A stretch of DNA of 64,000 nucleotides from Halocaridina rubra (taxonomy: Eukaryota; Arthropoda; Malacostraca; Decapoda; Atyidae): the NCBI GenBank assembly GCA_037179515.1, contig JAXCGZ010019154.1:1-64000 (forward strand), given 5' to 3'. The notes under the pieces were generated by a model. The model had not been told where the DNA came from and searched no databases. It worked only from the letters and a program-made list of their open reading frames with translations. A program made the translations under genes and the position numbers. This document shows, one piece after another, positions 22,579 through 33,428 of this stretch (its first letter is position 1; every line of letters starts with the position of its first letter).

Positions 22579-22690
22579 CTTCATCTTCATCCAGCTCACT
22601 ATAAGATATTCTTGTAACATTTCGAGTCTGGACTGTCCTTTCTCCGTTGGAGATGTTACGATTCTTAGGAGTCCTTGGAGTCATAGCTTG
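22579..22690 (-). CDS. Probable downstream exon of the chromodomain gene
   Basis: A 112 bp minus-strand exon candidate. The acceptor is CTTTTAACAG before 22690. The open frame has 37 codons, basic then acidic (AMTPRTPKNRN, TRISYSELDEDE). The donor is GAAG|GCAAGT at 22579/22578, which matches the consensus for GC-AG introns. It enters in phase 0, the phase in which the chromodomain exon leaves, so the three exons join without a stop (68 + 59 + 37 codons, then phase 1). Reading through the donor meets a stop 12 codons on (TAA at ~22542), so retention would give a short C-terminus. The TP/RT-rich then acidic composition suggests a nuclear, possibly phosphorylated linker. Linkage to the upstream exons is inferred from strand and phase; it could belong to a separate gene. 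Confidence 0.5.
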
Positions 22691-22984
22691 CTGTTAAAAG
22701 ATTATACAGTATTTATTAATAGCATTATTGGCATTCCTTGTAAATCACAAGAAACTGTGTGAATAGTCAGGTTAGAACAGTTTTCACAAGTCCATTATTA
22801 GAGGAGAAATAAAATCCCGACAGCTTACAAAGATATAATTTTATAGTACATAATACTGTGCAATCGCAAACTTATTCAACTATTCTCTGCATTTAATGCC
22901 TTTCATATTATGGAAAGACGCTGCTGACTTTCATAATTATTATCACTGTTATTATCATCATTATTATTACTAAGAAATTCATTA

Positions 22985-23180
22985 TGATCCCCTGCTGGCT
23001 AGTACAGTGGTAACGCGCTGGCTTCGCATTCACGAGGTCGAAAGATCGGTCCCCGTCCAAGACCGAGAGTTTAAGCTGTTTACTGGCAGGAACTGCTGTG
23101 GGTGGACATCACAGTGGGGGGTTGGGGCTTGTCCTGGCTGACGAATACCCATTGTAAAATGGAATAAAGTTTATAGAATG
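22985..23180 (+). mobile_element. tRNA-like SINE
   Basis: The head TGGCTAGTACAGTGGTAACGCGC resembles a tRNA D-arm/A box. It is followed by CTGGCTTCGCATTCACGAG, like an anticodon region with CGC, and GGTCGAAAGATCGGTCC resembling a B box/T arm. The tail continues through GGGTGGACATCACAGTGG to AATGGAATAAAG. Acceptor-stem pairing is absent and a non-tRNA body follows, so this is a tRNA-derived SINE rather than a tRNA gene. It lies in DNA downstream of the exon at 22690 on the minus-strand gene's intron side. Confidence 0.55.
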
Positions 23181-24490
23181 CCAAATTCCTATTGTAAGTC
23201 ACAATTTAAAGGGTTAAGGGAGAAAAAAAAAATTGCATACGCCTCCTCCCTGATTTATTTTTTATATACAGTATATAGATTTTGACAGAGATCAGCTGAT
23301 AAAAGGGTTTTGGATGCACAAGTCAAAAAGATTACATATGCTGCCTCCTATTTTCTATCCAGTTGCAGTCATTCTATTTCCACCAGGATATAGGAATCAT
23401 ACTGAACTGATTCATATAAGTGCTATAAACTTTCAAGAAAACAAACAAAGCTGCAGGGCTCCTTACTCCACTCATTCTCACCACTGTTAAGTTGTTCATA
23501 TCAGTGTGGTGTTGGTAATAATATCACAAAAGTATTTGCAACATATCACAGTAGAAGAAAAAAGTCAGGGGATGATAAGACAAGTATTTTCTCCATTTTT
23601 TTTCTTTTTTTTTCTAATAAACAATGACAAGAAAGAACAGGTAAAGTATGATGAAGACCCTCAAACTTCTCTTCTTCTGTTAAAGTTGAAGACACCTTGC
23701 AAGTTTCAGAAGATATGGCAAATCTTTGGAAGAAAAAAAAAAGTAGAAAAAATACTACCCTCATAATTGGATTGTCAAAGGAGGTTGCTTAGGAGAAAGA
23801 GAGTTGACAACATCTCCAACCCAACTATTTTTCCTTACTATATATAATAGCTGAAATAAGAAGACGCACCAGTTAAGGCAAGATGATGCTTTGCTTTCAC
23901 ATGACTTTTGGTATAACTGCGGTTCTTCCTCTAGCTTTTGTCGAACATAACATCATATAAGGATAGAAATATTAATATCCCTGGCAGTAATGGAGAAATA
24001 AATATCCTTGTATGGTCTGTCACTAGAGGATACTAAACCAGTCTTCCATGATGGTGGGAGGGGAGAGACTTCTGTCTTGTATTCCATATGTGTCACATGG
24101 GGGAAACAATTTCTACCTGTCTTTCCTGAATGTTGTAGGAAGCAATTGCAAGGATGGGGTAAAAGGGAACTGGAGATTATTCCCTATTTGATTTAGTTAT
24201 TTACCATAAATCTACCAGAGATGGCAAAGACAAAATGGGGAGTTGCAGCATAGGTGTGGTGTAACTATTTTAGGTCCCTGATACACAAATGCATTGCTGA
24301 AAGTATGATTAGAACTGTCACATATATAGAATGTTATCTTACTCTTTATAGTTTAGGTATAAACTATGTCATCAAAAAAGAATGCATTGTAAGATGTAGC
24401 TAACCAATTTAAGGATAGACCAAGGTGACCCCTAAAATATGTTACTAAGGTAGACGATCCTGACCCATCACACAATCCAAATAATCACAA
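23181..24490. other. Presumed intronic DNA, nothing recognised
   Basis: Mixed-composition DNA within the inferred second intron of the chromodomain gene. Short open frames (for example 24008-24196, plus) have no recognisable motif or convincing splice context. No repeat shared with other parts of the window was noticed. Confidence 0.4.
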
Positions 24491-24493
24491 ATA

Positions 24494-24495
<2 letters not shown>

Positions 24496-24564
<69 letters not shown>

Positions 24565-24607
24565 TATGTATAGATATATATATAGATATATATATATATA
24601 TATATAG

Positions 24608-24657
<50 letters not shown>

Positions 24658-24709
24658 TGTACGCACGCACGCACGCACGCACGCATGCACGCAGGCACAC
24701 ACACACATA

Positions 24710-24801
<92 letters not shown>
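24496..24801. repeat. Compound microsatellite (TA)n-(GTAT)n-(GCAC)n-(TA)n
   Basis: Two long TA tracts enclose GTAT tetranucleotides (24631-24660), GCAC tetranucleotides (24661-24692) and a short CA run. Such compound arrays grow by slippage and mutation between motifs. Unlike most TA tracts here, it does not touch a Tigger end. Confidence 0.97.
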
Positions 24802-24803
<2 letters not shown>

Positions 24804-25122
24804 TACCAATTCCCTTTTCTACATGGATTCATGGCTGACTAACAGTTATTTAGGGCAGGCATAGGGGACTTAAACAACAATAATCGTCTTGACATTCCTA
24901 AATGAAAGCCCTCATTTATCTTGGTGGTTTGGACTTTCATTGCTTCAAGACCCCATTATAAGGTATCTATATTAAAGCTATATCAAACAGAGTTAAATGA
25001 TATAATTTTATTCAACTCCCATGACCCCAACCAGCAACAAGAATATGAACTCCAAGAATTACTGAACAAATATAATCTATTGGAAACAAGTTAAGGAAAG
25101 AAAAGACAGCCAAAAAAGGATA
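24802..25122. other. Left flank of Tigger copy 3, unassigned
   Basis: In one plus frame about 40 codons read openly (LKLYQTELNDIILFNSHDPN and onward) before a stop at ~25094. Together with the right flank (27739-28260) this may be an old, decayed coding element split by the Tigger insertion, but no family was recognised. Confidence 0.25.
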
Positions 25123-25124
25123 TA

Positions 25125-27736
25125 CAGTAATTCCTCGCTATATCGCAATTCACCTAACGCGAATTCAGTGCATCGTGGGTTTTTATGGTGAGCATATGTA
25201 TTTTACATCGCAGATTTCCTGGGTATATCACGGGAATCCACGATATGTGGAAATATTAAAATTTTCAGTATTTACATTATTTTATTGATAAAAAAAAGTA
25301 TTTCCTAGCCTAAGAATAATAAAACAGTAAAAAATAGTAAAAAAAACAAATTTAAACAGGCTAACTGTATTGCACCATACAAAATAATATACCGGTATCG
25401 GTGTCTTGGAAAACGCATAGGGTTGCACCCACGTGAGAAAGTACACGGGATGCTATTGGTTAATGGGTGGGAGACGACGAATCACAGAATTATGTTCTGT
25501 ATACTGGGGTCTGATTGGCTTTTTGATTGAAGTTTGATTCTCCAAGCCTCTTCCACTGTCTCGCCTCATCCATTTAGTCACTCACGTGTGCGCCATTCGC
25601 ATTGTGCCTCTTAATACATTGTGCTTGTGTTTTTTGTGAAACTTTTGCTTGTGTATTTCAACCCCTGCAATGCCACCCAAGCGTTCTTCACCTTCTAAGG
25701 ATTCTGGTAGTGAGCCTAAGTGGCAAAGGAAGATGTTGGCCATAGCAGATAATGCAAAACTGTTAGATATGCTGAGGGAAGGAAGAAGATTCTCAGCTAT
25801 CGGCTGCCATTTTGGCATCAACAAATCTGTTCGCTACATCAAAAAGGAAGAGGTGAATATCAGGAAGACAGCGACTCTTACTTTTAACAAAATAGCGAAG
25901 AGGGTCGTAACACCCCGCAATAAGATAATAGGGCGGATGGAATCTGCTTTGGCCCTGTGGATTGCAGATTGCAGGAAGATCAGCTTAGACACCAGTATCA
26001 TGCAAACAAAGGCGAAGAAGCTGTATGAGACATTCGCTGTAAACGAACCTGACAACGACAGTGGAAACCGTGAGGAAGAGGAGAAAGAAGAAATGGAAGA
26101 CTCACAACCAGGACCGTCCAGTGATTCTCCACCAAGGAAAAAATCGTTTGTTGCTAGCAAGGGATGATTCGCTAAATTTCAAAAACGCTTTGGCCTAAAG
26201 AGCATTTCGGCGCATGGCGAAGCTGCCTCTGCAAATACAGCTGCAGCTGAAGATAATGTGAACAACGACTTCAAGAAAATTATCGAGGAAGGCGGTCATG
26301 CTCCTGAGCAAGTGTTAAACATGGATGAGACTGGGTTATTTTGGAAGAGAATGCCGTCTCGCACTTTTCTTTTAAAGGAAGACGCTAAAGCCCCTGGATT
26401 TAAAGCACACAAAGACCACGTTACCCTTGTCATGCGTGGGAATGCTGCGGGCTACATGTTAATGCCCGGGCTAATCTACAAGTCTAAGAACCCTAGGGCT
26501 TTGAAGAATAAGAATAAGAATCTGCTGCCAGTGTATTGGATGCATAACCCTAAGGCCTGGATCACGAAAAGCCTCACATCGGACTGGTTTTACCAATGAT
26601 TTATCCCTCAGGTCAGAGTTTACCTTGCAAAGAAGGGCCTTGAATTTAAAGTCATTCTGTTGATGGATACTGCTGGTGGCCACGCAACTGATCTCCATTA
26701 TGACGGTGTTCAGGTAGAGTTCCTGCCACCAAATTCGATATCACTGATTCAGCCTATGGATCAAGGCGTTATTCGTGTGTTCAAGGCCCTCTACACACTA
26801 AATGCCCTGGCGAACCTAGTTGAATCCATGGATGCAGACAAAGAATTCGCACTGAAGGCGTACTGGTGTAACTACACGATTGCTACATGCCTTCAAAATA
26901 TTCAGAATGCACTCAAAGAGATGAACCGGCCACAATCAATGCAAGCTGGAAAGAAATTTTGGCCAGAAGTCATCTACAACTAAAAGGAATTCGCTCCTAA
27001 GTGCATAACTCGGCAGTTGAGAAAGCTGTGAAGTTGGCTGCAATGCTAGGAGGAGAAGGCATTAAAGATAGGACTCACGAAGACGTCAATGAACTGATCG
27101 ACTGCCACTCGCAGCCGTTGCCTGATGAAGACTTAGAGGAAATGACAAAATCAGCGAGCGAAGAAGAGGAAGAACAACAGCAAGCGCACGATGAAGTCGA
27201 AGAACCTGGCCTTACACTCGAACGGCTGGCAGCCATGTATAACTTGGCCAAAGAACCAACAACTGTGGCAGGAGTATGACGATGATATGGTTCGTTCAGT
27301 GCACTTCTGCAATATTATCGACGATGCCATGAATCCTTACAAGACCATCTTTGCACAAAAGAAGAAAAAGCGACAGCAACTCCCCATTACCATGTTCTTC
27401 TCTCGCAAAAAGCAGCCATAAAGTTGTCCTTGGCTGTGCAGTATGTAAATGTCATCATCACATCATTTACAGTAAGCTTACCTATCACATTCATATAGCT
27501 TTACGTTTGCGCGCTGTAATTTATGGTAAGCTTACCTGTCACACTCATATAAATTTACGATTGTGAGCTGTTATTAATTAAAGGGTGAGCTGTTATCAGT
27601 GCAGGGAGGGTTTATACAGTAAAGGTAAAAATAAATGTAAAATACCTGTAATAAATATGGTGCTGCAACTTTGCAGATTTTCACCTATTGCGGGTGGTCC
27701 TGAAACCTGACACCCGCGATAAACGAGGAATTACTG
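25125..27736 (+). mobile_element. Tigger/pogo-type DNA transposon copy 3, complete ends
   Basis: The cleanest element boundary in the window: TA, then CAGTAATTCCTCGCTATATCG at 25125; right end CCCGCGATAAACGAGGAATTACTG at 27736, then TA. The terminal CAGTAATTCCTCG is a perfect 13 bp inverted repeat with a TA target duplication, diagnostic of the pogo/Tigger group. Size is 2.61 kb. It has only about one copy of each subterminal repeat (25260-25450; 27420-27620), so it may be closest to the ancestral layout. It lies in the inferred intron of the chromodomain gene, in the opposite orientation. Confidence 0.95.
25670..27421 (+). pseudogene. Tigger-like (DDE_1) transposase, copy 3, near complete
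   Basis: Starts at ATG 25670 (MPPKRSSPSKDSGSEPKWQ). Domain order is HTH (LLDMLREGRRFSAIGCHF, RYIKKEE), a second DNA-binding region (ALALWIADCRK, MQTKAKKLYETFA), an acidic linker with QPGPSSDSP, then the DDE core. All three acidic residues are present: NMDETGLFWK, LLMDTAGGHA and PMDQGVIRVFKALY. LTLERLAAMYN and a basic C-terminus ending FFSRKKQP follow. Damage is limited: TGA replaces an expected Trp codon at 26165, TGA replaces a likely Cys codon at 26597, TAA occurs at 26981 with a small deletion, and there is a frameshift near 27240. About 560 codons, typical for TIGD1-like proteins. The youngest-looking copy, but inactive as read. Confidence 0.93.
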
Positions 27737-27738
27737 TA

Positions 27739-29209
27739 CACCAAAAGAGAAGCTGAGGTAATATTTGACGAAACGGCTACTGGAGCTTGTCTGTTCCAAA
27801 AATGTTAATCCGACTAATGGAAAACAAAACGAAAGCAGTGACTAAGGAGCTATAGTGAAGGATATGCTCATTAACGTGTTAGAAGACAAACTATGAAAGG
27901 CTAAATCTCACAATAGTCCGGAACAATGTCAAGGGGAACTATGCTAGCAAGGGTAAACACAAAGACATTCAGAGTCAAGACTTACTGAAACGTCTAAATT
28001 GGATATTGGAAGCATCGAGGACCATGCCACAGTATCACAACAAGATACCTTTATTGCCTTCCATTGATTATTCTGATGGGAGTCAGATACCAAGTCGGAA
28101 AAAAAAAATTTCACAAATATCCGACTAAGATGATCTCAACTGCATTAGACTGCCTAGAAAATTACAATGCCCTAAGGAAAAAAAGCTCCAGGAATCTATG
28201 AAAAGTCTTATTTATTGAAGTCCGGATAACTACCCAAAGGAAAACTGCCCCCAAAACAACTAGTTTTCTTCATAATTATAATGGTAAATATTTCTTTTTC
28301 TTAACTTAAAGTTTAAGTTAGGTTAACATTACATTACAGTAGGTTTGGCTAAGTTCAATTCACTAAGTAACTACATAATTATATTTTTCTTTTTTTCAAT
28401 ATCTTGAAGGTTAGAATAGGTTAAGTTAGGTAACATAATATTGTAGATAACGAAATTATAATTATTATAAAAGTACTTGCTTTGGGGGGGCAATTGCAAA
28501 GGGACAGTTGTCACAGGCAATTATCCAGGGGGCAGTTGTCCTAGCACTGTTCTTTATGGCAGCACCATTGTAAAAGGAACATAATAGAACGCTTATATTT
28601 CCGACTCAAACTTCCTAGCCCATTTCTCCTTAGGAACAAGAAGAGTGGTCACCCACATGATCGATGATATGATACTCAATAGCAAATAAGAGTAGAGATT
28701 CGTAATTGAAATACCATATGAGAAAAATTCAGGACTCTATTGGTATTCAAATTGGATAATCCCAACAAAATCATTTGGCAGTGATAAAAAATGAAGATTC
28801 TCTCACTCATCAGAATATCACAAATGTTGTAAGATGTACAGGTCGTAAGTCCAAACCACTCACTGTGTATAAATTTTAGTCTTTTTACGAGGAGTAATTT
28901 CAACATATACACCTATAATATATGAACATATATCAAAGGATATTAAATAAAACATAAATAACTATAAATCTCTAAAATAATTATAAACTAATACCAGACA
29001 GTAAAATAATAAAGGTCCTAAAAGTAAGACTATGTCTATCTATCTAAAGGATAACTTTGATAACATATTCCCTCAGGGACTCACCACTAGAAAAGGGATC
29101 TCCATATTTCCGTGTTCAAGCATGCTTTCCTCCTTGAATACACTATCTCGCTGAATTTTCCTACTTGAACACTCATCTCTAACATCTGTGCAACTTCTTC
29201 AAAACTCAC
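27739..29209. other. Presumed intronic DNA, nothing firmly recognised
   Basis: Between Tigger copy 3 and the chromodomain exon. The first ~500 bp may be the other half of a decayed element interrupted by copy 3. The remainder is AT-rich with TTAGGTTAAGTTAGG-like stretches near 28310 and 28420. No exon with good splice sites was identified. Confidence 0.35.
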
Positions 29210-29386
29210 CTTGTACTCTGAATTCCTTCCGGATATTTCCAAGAACTCATTAACAAGTTCCTCACAACTGAGTTCTGACGCTGGAAGCCAAGTGTCATCT
29301 TTTTCACCATAGCCAATCCAGCGGACACGAAATTTCACAGGACACTTCCATTTTCTGGATGTATCCATGTCCACAATCTGTTCAAC
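29210..29386 (-). CDS. Chromodomain exon (exon 2)
   Basis: A 177 bp, 59-codon minus-strand exon with strong splice signals: acceptor TTTATTTTAG before 29386 and donor AAG|GTGAGT after 29210, phase 0 on both sides. It begins VEQIVDMD and contains KFRVRWIGYGEKDDTWLPAS and CEELVNEFLE, a full chromodomain (beta strands plus C-terminal helix). Such domains bind methylated lysine, usually on histone H3, in the nucleus. The aromatic cage is conserved: Phe in NFE at the end of exon 1, Trp and Tyr of RWIGY; the DDTW turn is also kept. Counting from ATG 35811 the domain spans about residues 67-122. It is a host-type chromodomain because it is split by a 6.2 kb intron; retrotransposon integrase chromodomains lack that. 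HP1, CDY-like and MPP8-like proteins are all possible; I do not assign a gene name. Confidence 0.88.
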
Positions 29387-29731
29387 CTAAAATAAAAAAT
29401 ACAAGGGGTTAGTTTATGAAAATGCATCTCAAAACTATAACTATTAAAGTGTATAAAAGTAAATAGTGTAGGGGGTCTTAGGGCATATCCCTGCCTTGAA
29501 GAAATGAGGGGTGGACCAATTTATGTGTAACAATTAGTCACCATATGAATGAGGGTGGACAAAGACACATTGGAGATGAGGGATTAAGAATACATACCAT
29601 TCCTAATGCCCCGCACTTGCAATAATACTCAATCATATTACAATAGTAAATCTGGAAAAAGCACACCTAATGACAGCCTGAAATGCTTTTTCTTCATTTG
29701 ATCCAAGACAGAGCAATATTAAAAATAGGCT

Positions 29732-29780
<49 letters not shown>

Positions 29781-30978
29781 TTAGTAATAGTAATAATATT
29801 AAATTCGTATCTTTGTTTTAGGGAACCCTATTTAATGGGATCAGAAGCAATGAACGATATCCAAAGCAGCCAATTTAATATTTTTCAGTTTAAAAATCAT
29901 AAGCATTGCAGACTGAGTTTTGGCAACACTGGATAAGAGCCACTGCTTTGAGAGGAGGCAGCTAGTTGGCGCAGGCCCTCACTGTGTTTACATAGGTGGG
30001 AGGGGATACCTGTACCTTCTTCATCCATATTTTCAGCTGTTTGTGAGAGTTATGATTACAATCAAAATTTTTCTACAACCATGCCATCTGGAGGAAAAGA
30101 AGAGAAGTGGAAAAGGGTATATTTAACCGTGCATTGTCACACAGAATGATGTGCTCATTAATAGTATTATTCCTTCTCTTTATAAAATGTAATTGTTGAT
30201 ATTAGCCACTACAGACCTCCCTTTTCAGTAACTACAATTGGCACTATTGGCCCGATGTCCCCCCCCCCCCTTTTGTTCGCTACAACAAGTTACAGTATAT
30301 GAGTGTAATAATAATGAAGGTGCTATGTCCGAGTCTTCATGCATGCTGTCAAGAGTCTCTCCCTCTCTCCCTGATGGAAACATAGTCAAAATGGTATCAA
30401 GTTGCTCTCAAAATATATGGAACACTAGTTCCAGCCACATGCCCAAGACGTTGATCCACTTTAAAACCTTCAAGGACAATGGGGGAGTAAGGCCCAGCTG
30501 ACAGAAACTTCAAAAATTATACGCCTTGCCAATCGTCACTGTAATCAACATTCCGAATTATAGCATGTTCCCAACTGCTATATTACTAAGTGCAGGGATG
30601 AAAAAATTTTATGATTTCAATAAAAAAAAAATTTATTCATTTTTTCTTTAATGAGATTTTTATTTAAATCAGCACTGATCGTTTTACTCCACCGACCACA
30701 ATATTTCCCAACAAAGGTGATAACTACAACGGTTTTCATGGCGTGTATAGTTGTCCCTCATCTTACATGGTTATAATTATTAAAGTTTTGAGTATACACT
30801 TTGGGAAAATATTAAAAAAATAATAAATGTTCTCAAACATTTTCCCACAAAAAAATACAATCTAGCAACTACAGTACTGTTTTATTTGGCAAACTTTAAG
30901 TTCAGAACAGTAATCTAGGCATAAATCAGAGCATGCAGGAGGTTGTAATTATATGCTATTTACAGAAACAGTAGAGCA
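29387..30978. other. Intron 1, distal part
   Basis: Intronic DNA of the chromodomain gene. It contains an ATA trinucleotide run (29731-29780) and a C10 homopolymer near 30260. Plus-strand frames at 29920-30126 and 30238-30501 have no motif or splice support. Confidence 0.5.
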
Positions 30979-31063
30979 GGGGGTCCTCGACTTACATCAG
31001 TTCCATTCCTGAAACATGATGTAACCTGAATTTCAGTGTAAGTCGGAACACACCTAAATAAGC

Positions 31064-31197
31064 ACTATGCTAATGCAGTAGTAAAGTTCTCCCTTTTCCA
31101 TTCATTTCACTATCTCTAATTTCACCTCCATGATGATGGCTTTCCTTTTCTTCAAAGCACTCCCATCAAAAAAACATGCTTTAAGCTTGGGAGACAT
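31064..31197 (-). pseudogene. N-terminal remnant of a Tigger family B transposase
   Basis: The minus-strand ATG at 31197 opens MSPKLKACFFDGSALKKRKA followed by IIMEVKLEIVK, then a stop and MEKGE. This is the characteristic start of TIGD/CENP-B-like transposases (basic N-terminus, KRKAIT-MEVKL-I-K entry to the first helix-turn-helix). The remnant shows that the 2.4 kb MITE derives from a different Tigger family from the MPPK-type copies at 3.2, 16.4 and 25.1 kb. Confidence 0.75.
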
Positions 31198-31539
31198 AAT
31201 ACACTTGGTTCTTAGAATAATGCAAATATAGGTTCTCAAAAGTGCCGCGTATTGTAATTTTTGCATAATTTAATGAGTCATTTTCCATAAGAAACAATGA
31301 TAATGGGCATAGATACGTTCCACATCCGTATATAGACACGCTATACCAAAGATATAAGATAAGTAAAACATATTTTATAAGTACATAACAAAGCAGAAAG
31401 ACCTGTAGTTATTTATATTAACATGCAAATAGTGTACAGTATAAAAGATATACAGATTTACTGTACAGTAAACAAATTATTGCAATTATTGCACTCTATT
31501 ATACGGTGGGCAACAGGCATACACTGGGACGTGCATAGT

Positions 31540-33165
31540 GGCGGTAAGCATGAGGATGCAAACTTTTGCCGCCTCCGTATCAGCTGATGCACCCTCGCAC
31601 GCTATTTCCCTGACGATATTATATCGCAAGTTTGATTGCTATTTGTTCTTAATGCTTTTTTTCAATTCTCTTCATAATATTCGATCGCATTAAGCGGTAG
31701 AAGAGGAGGAGGATGAGGGAGAACGAACCTCTATCTGCAAACATTTTGCAGCGTCCGTATCAGCTGATGTACCCTTGCACGCTATTTCCCTGACGACATT
31801 ATATCGAAAGTTTGTTTGCTGTTTGTTCTTAATGCTTTTTTTCAATTCTCTTCATAATAGTCGATCTCATTAAGCAGTAGAAGAGGAGGGGGATGCGGGA
31901 GAACGAACCTCTATCTGCAAACGGTTTGGCACTTCCGTATCAGCTGATGCACCCTTGCATGCTATTTCCCTGACGATATTATATCGAAAGTTTATTTGCT
32001 GTTTGTTCTTAATGCTTTTTTTTTCAATTCGCTTCTTAACATTCGATCGCATTAAGCGGTAGAAGAGGAGGATGTGGGAGAACGAACCTCTATCTGCAAA
32101 CGTTTTGCCACCTCCGTATCAGCGGATGCACCCTTGCACGCTATTTCCCTGACGATATTATATCACAAATTTGTTTGCAGTTTGTTCTTAATGCTTTTTT
32201 TCCATTACCTTCATAATATCTGATTGCATTAAGCAGTAGAAAAGGAGGAGGATGCGGGAGAACGAACCTTTATCTGCAAACGTTTTGCCGCTTCCGTATA
32301 AGCTGATACACCCTCACACGCTATTTCCCTGACGACATTATATCGAAAGTTTGTTTGCTGTTTGTTCTTAATGCTTTTTTTCAATTCTCTTCATAATAGT
32401 CGATCTCATTAAGCAGTAGAAGAGGAGGGGGATGCGGGAGAACGAACCTCTATCTGCAAACGGTTTGGCACTTCCGTATCAGCTGATGCACCCTTGCATG
32501 CTATTTCCCTGACGATATTATATCGAAAGTTTATTTGCTGTTTGTTCTTAATGCTTTTTTTTTCAATTCGCTTCTTAACATTCGATCGCATTAAGCGGTA
32601 GAAGAGGAGGATGTGGGAGAACGAACCTCTATCTGCAAACGTTTTGCCACCTCCGTATCAGCGGATGCACCCTTGCACGCTATTTCCCTGACGATATTAT
32701 ATCACAAATTTGTTTGCAGTTTGTTCTTAATGCTTTTTTTCCATTACCTTCATAATATCTGATTGCATTAAGCAGTAGAAAAGGAGGAGGATGCGGGAGA
32801 ACGAACCTTTATCTGCAAACGTTTTGCCGCTTCCGTATAAGCTGATACACCCTCACACGCTATTTCCCTGACGATATTATATCGAAAGTTTGTTTGCTGT
32901 TTGTTCTTAATGGTTTTTTCAATTCTCTTCATAATATTCGATCGCATTAAGCTGCAGAAGAGGAGCAGGATGCAGGAGAACGAACTTCTTTCCGCAAACG
33001 TTTTGCCACTTCCGTACCAGATGATGCACCCTCGCATGCTATTTCCCAGACAATATTATATTGAAAGTTTGTTTGCAATTTGTTCTTAACGCTTTTTTTC
33101 CATTATCTTCATAATATCTGATCGCATTGAGCGGTAGAAGAGGAGGAGCATGGCGGAAAAGTGCC
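31540..33165. repeat. 180 bp satellite with 539 bp higher-order repeat
   Basis: About nine monomers, marked by TGCAAACGTTTTGCC-type blocks at ~31554, 31733, 31913, 32093, 32272, 32452, 32632, 32811 and 32990. A trimer of 539 bp beginning at ~31780 (CGCTATTTCCCTGACGACAT) is repeated from ~32319, and I see no difference through ~32857, whereas neighbouring monomers differ at many positions. It contains alternating monomer variants (AGCAGTAGAAGAGGAGGGGG, AGCGGTAGAAGAGGAGGATG, AGCAGTAGAAAAGGAGGAGG). Confidence 0.92.
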
Positions 33166-33428
33166 TCCGAAGCGGTCGATTATTTACTACAATGATTTTT
33201 TTTTTTTTTTTTTTTTTGCATGGGAGGTATACGCGAATTTCGTATTTCTTTACTATTATATTTTAGGGGCATTATTCCAGTTTCGCGAATTATAAACACG
33301 CGTAAAAAGCGAACAAGGTGTACAATCCAAAAATTATAAAAAAAAAAAGCAAAATAATTCATGCAAGATGCATTGTAACCAAGGAACATCGTAACTGGAG
33401 GACACTAGCGACCGAGGACCCCCTGTAT

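Larger units (their letters stand above)
30979..33428 (-). mobile_element. Tigger family B non-autonomous element (MITE) in intron 1
   Basis: Left end CAGGGGGTCCTCGACTTACA; right end GCGACCGAGGACCCCCTG followed by TA; 13 bp perfect inverted termini (CAGGGGGTCCTCG). On the minus strand it has a 5' TIR region (33428-33170), nine ~180 bp satellite monomers (33165-31540), a 5' leader shared with the palindrome arms (31560-31200), the first ~30 codons of a transposase (31197-31100), then directly the 3' TIR. The rest of the transposase is deleted. The base pair left of the element is not TA, so one duplication copy has mutated. It occupies about 40% of intron 1. Confidence 0.85.

Noticed and set aside
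22985..23060. Functional tRNA gene
   Set aside because: The head looks tRNA-like, but the acceptor stem does not pair and a long non-tRNA body follows; called a SINE.
24008..24196. 62-codon plus-strand frame
   Set aside because: Short, isolated, without recognisable motif or splice signals.
28310..28440. Arthropod telomere-type TTAGG repeats
   Set aside because: Only scattered TTAGG-like words (TTAGGTTAAC, GTTAGGTAAC) occur, with no tandem (TTAGG)n array.
29087..29209. Extension of the chromodomain frame to the stop at 29087 as the true C-terminus
   Set aside because: A strong donor (AAG|GTGAGT) at 29210 makes splicing more likely; the downstream 40 codons have no domain character. Not fully excluded as an alternative end.
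29087..29386. Chromodomain from a retrotransposon integrase
   Set aside because: The domain is split by a phase-0 intron with good splice sites, its N-terminal exon is a charged nuclear-type tail, and no integrase or RT sequence adjoins it.
30238..30501. 87-codon plus-strand frame in intron 1
   Set aside because: Starts beside a C10 run, with no motif, no splice context and a competing open frame on the other strand.
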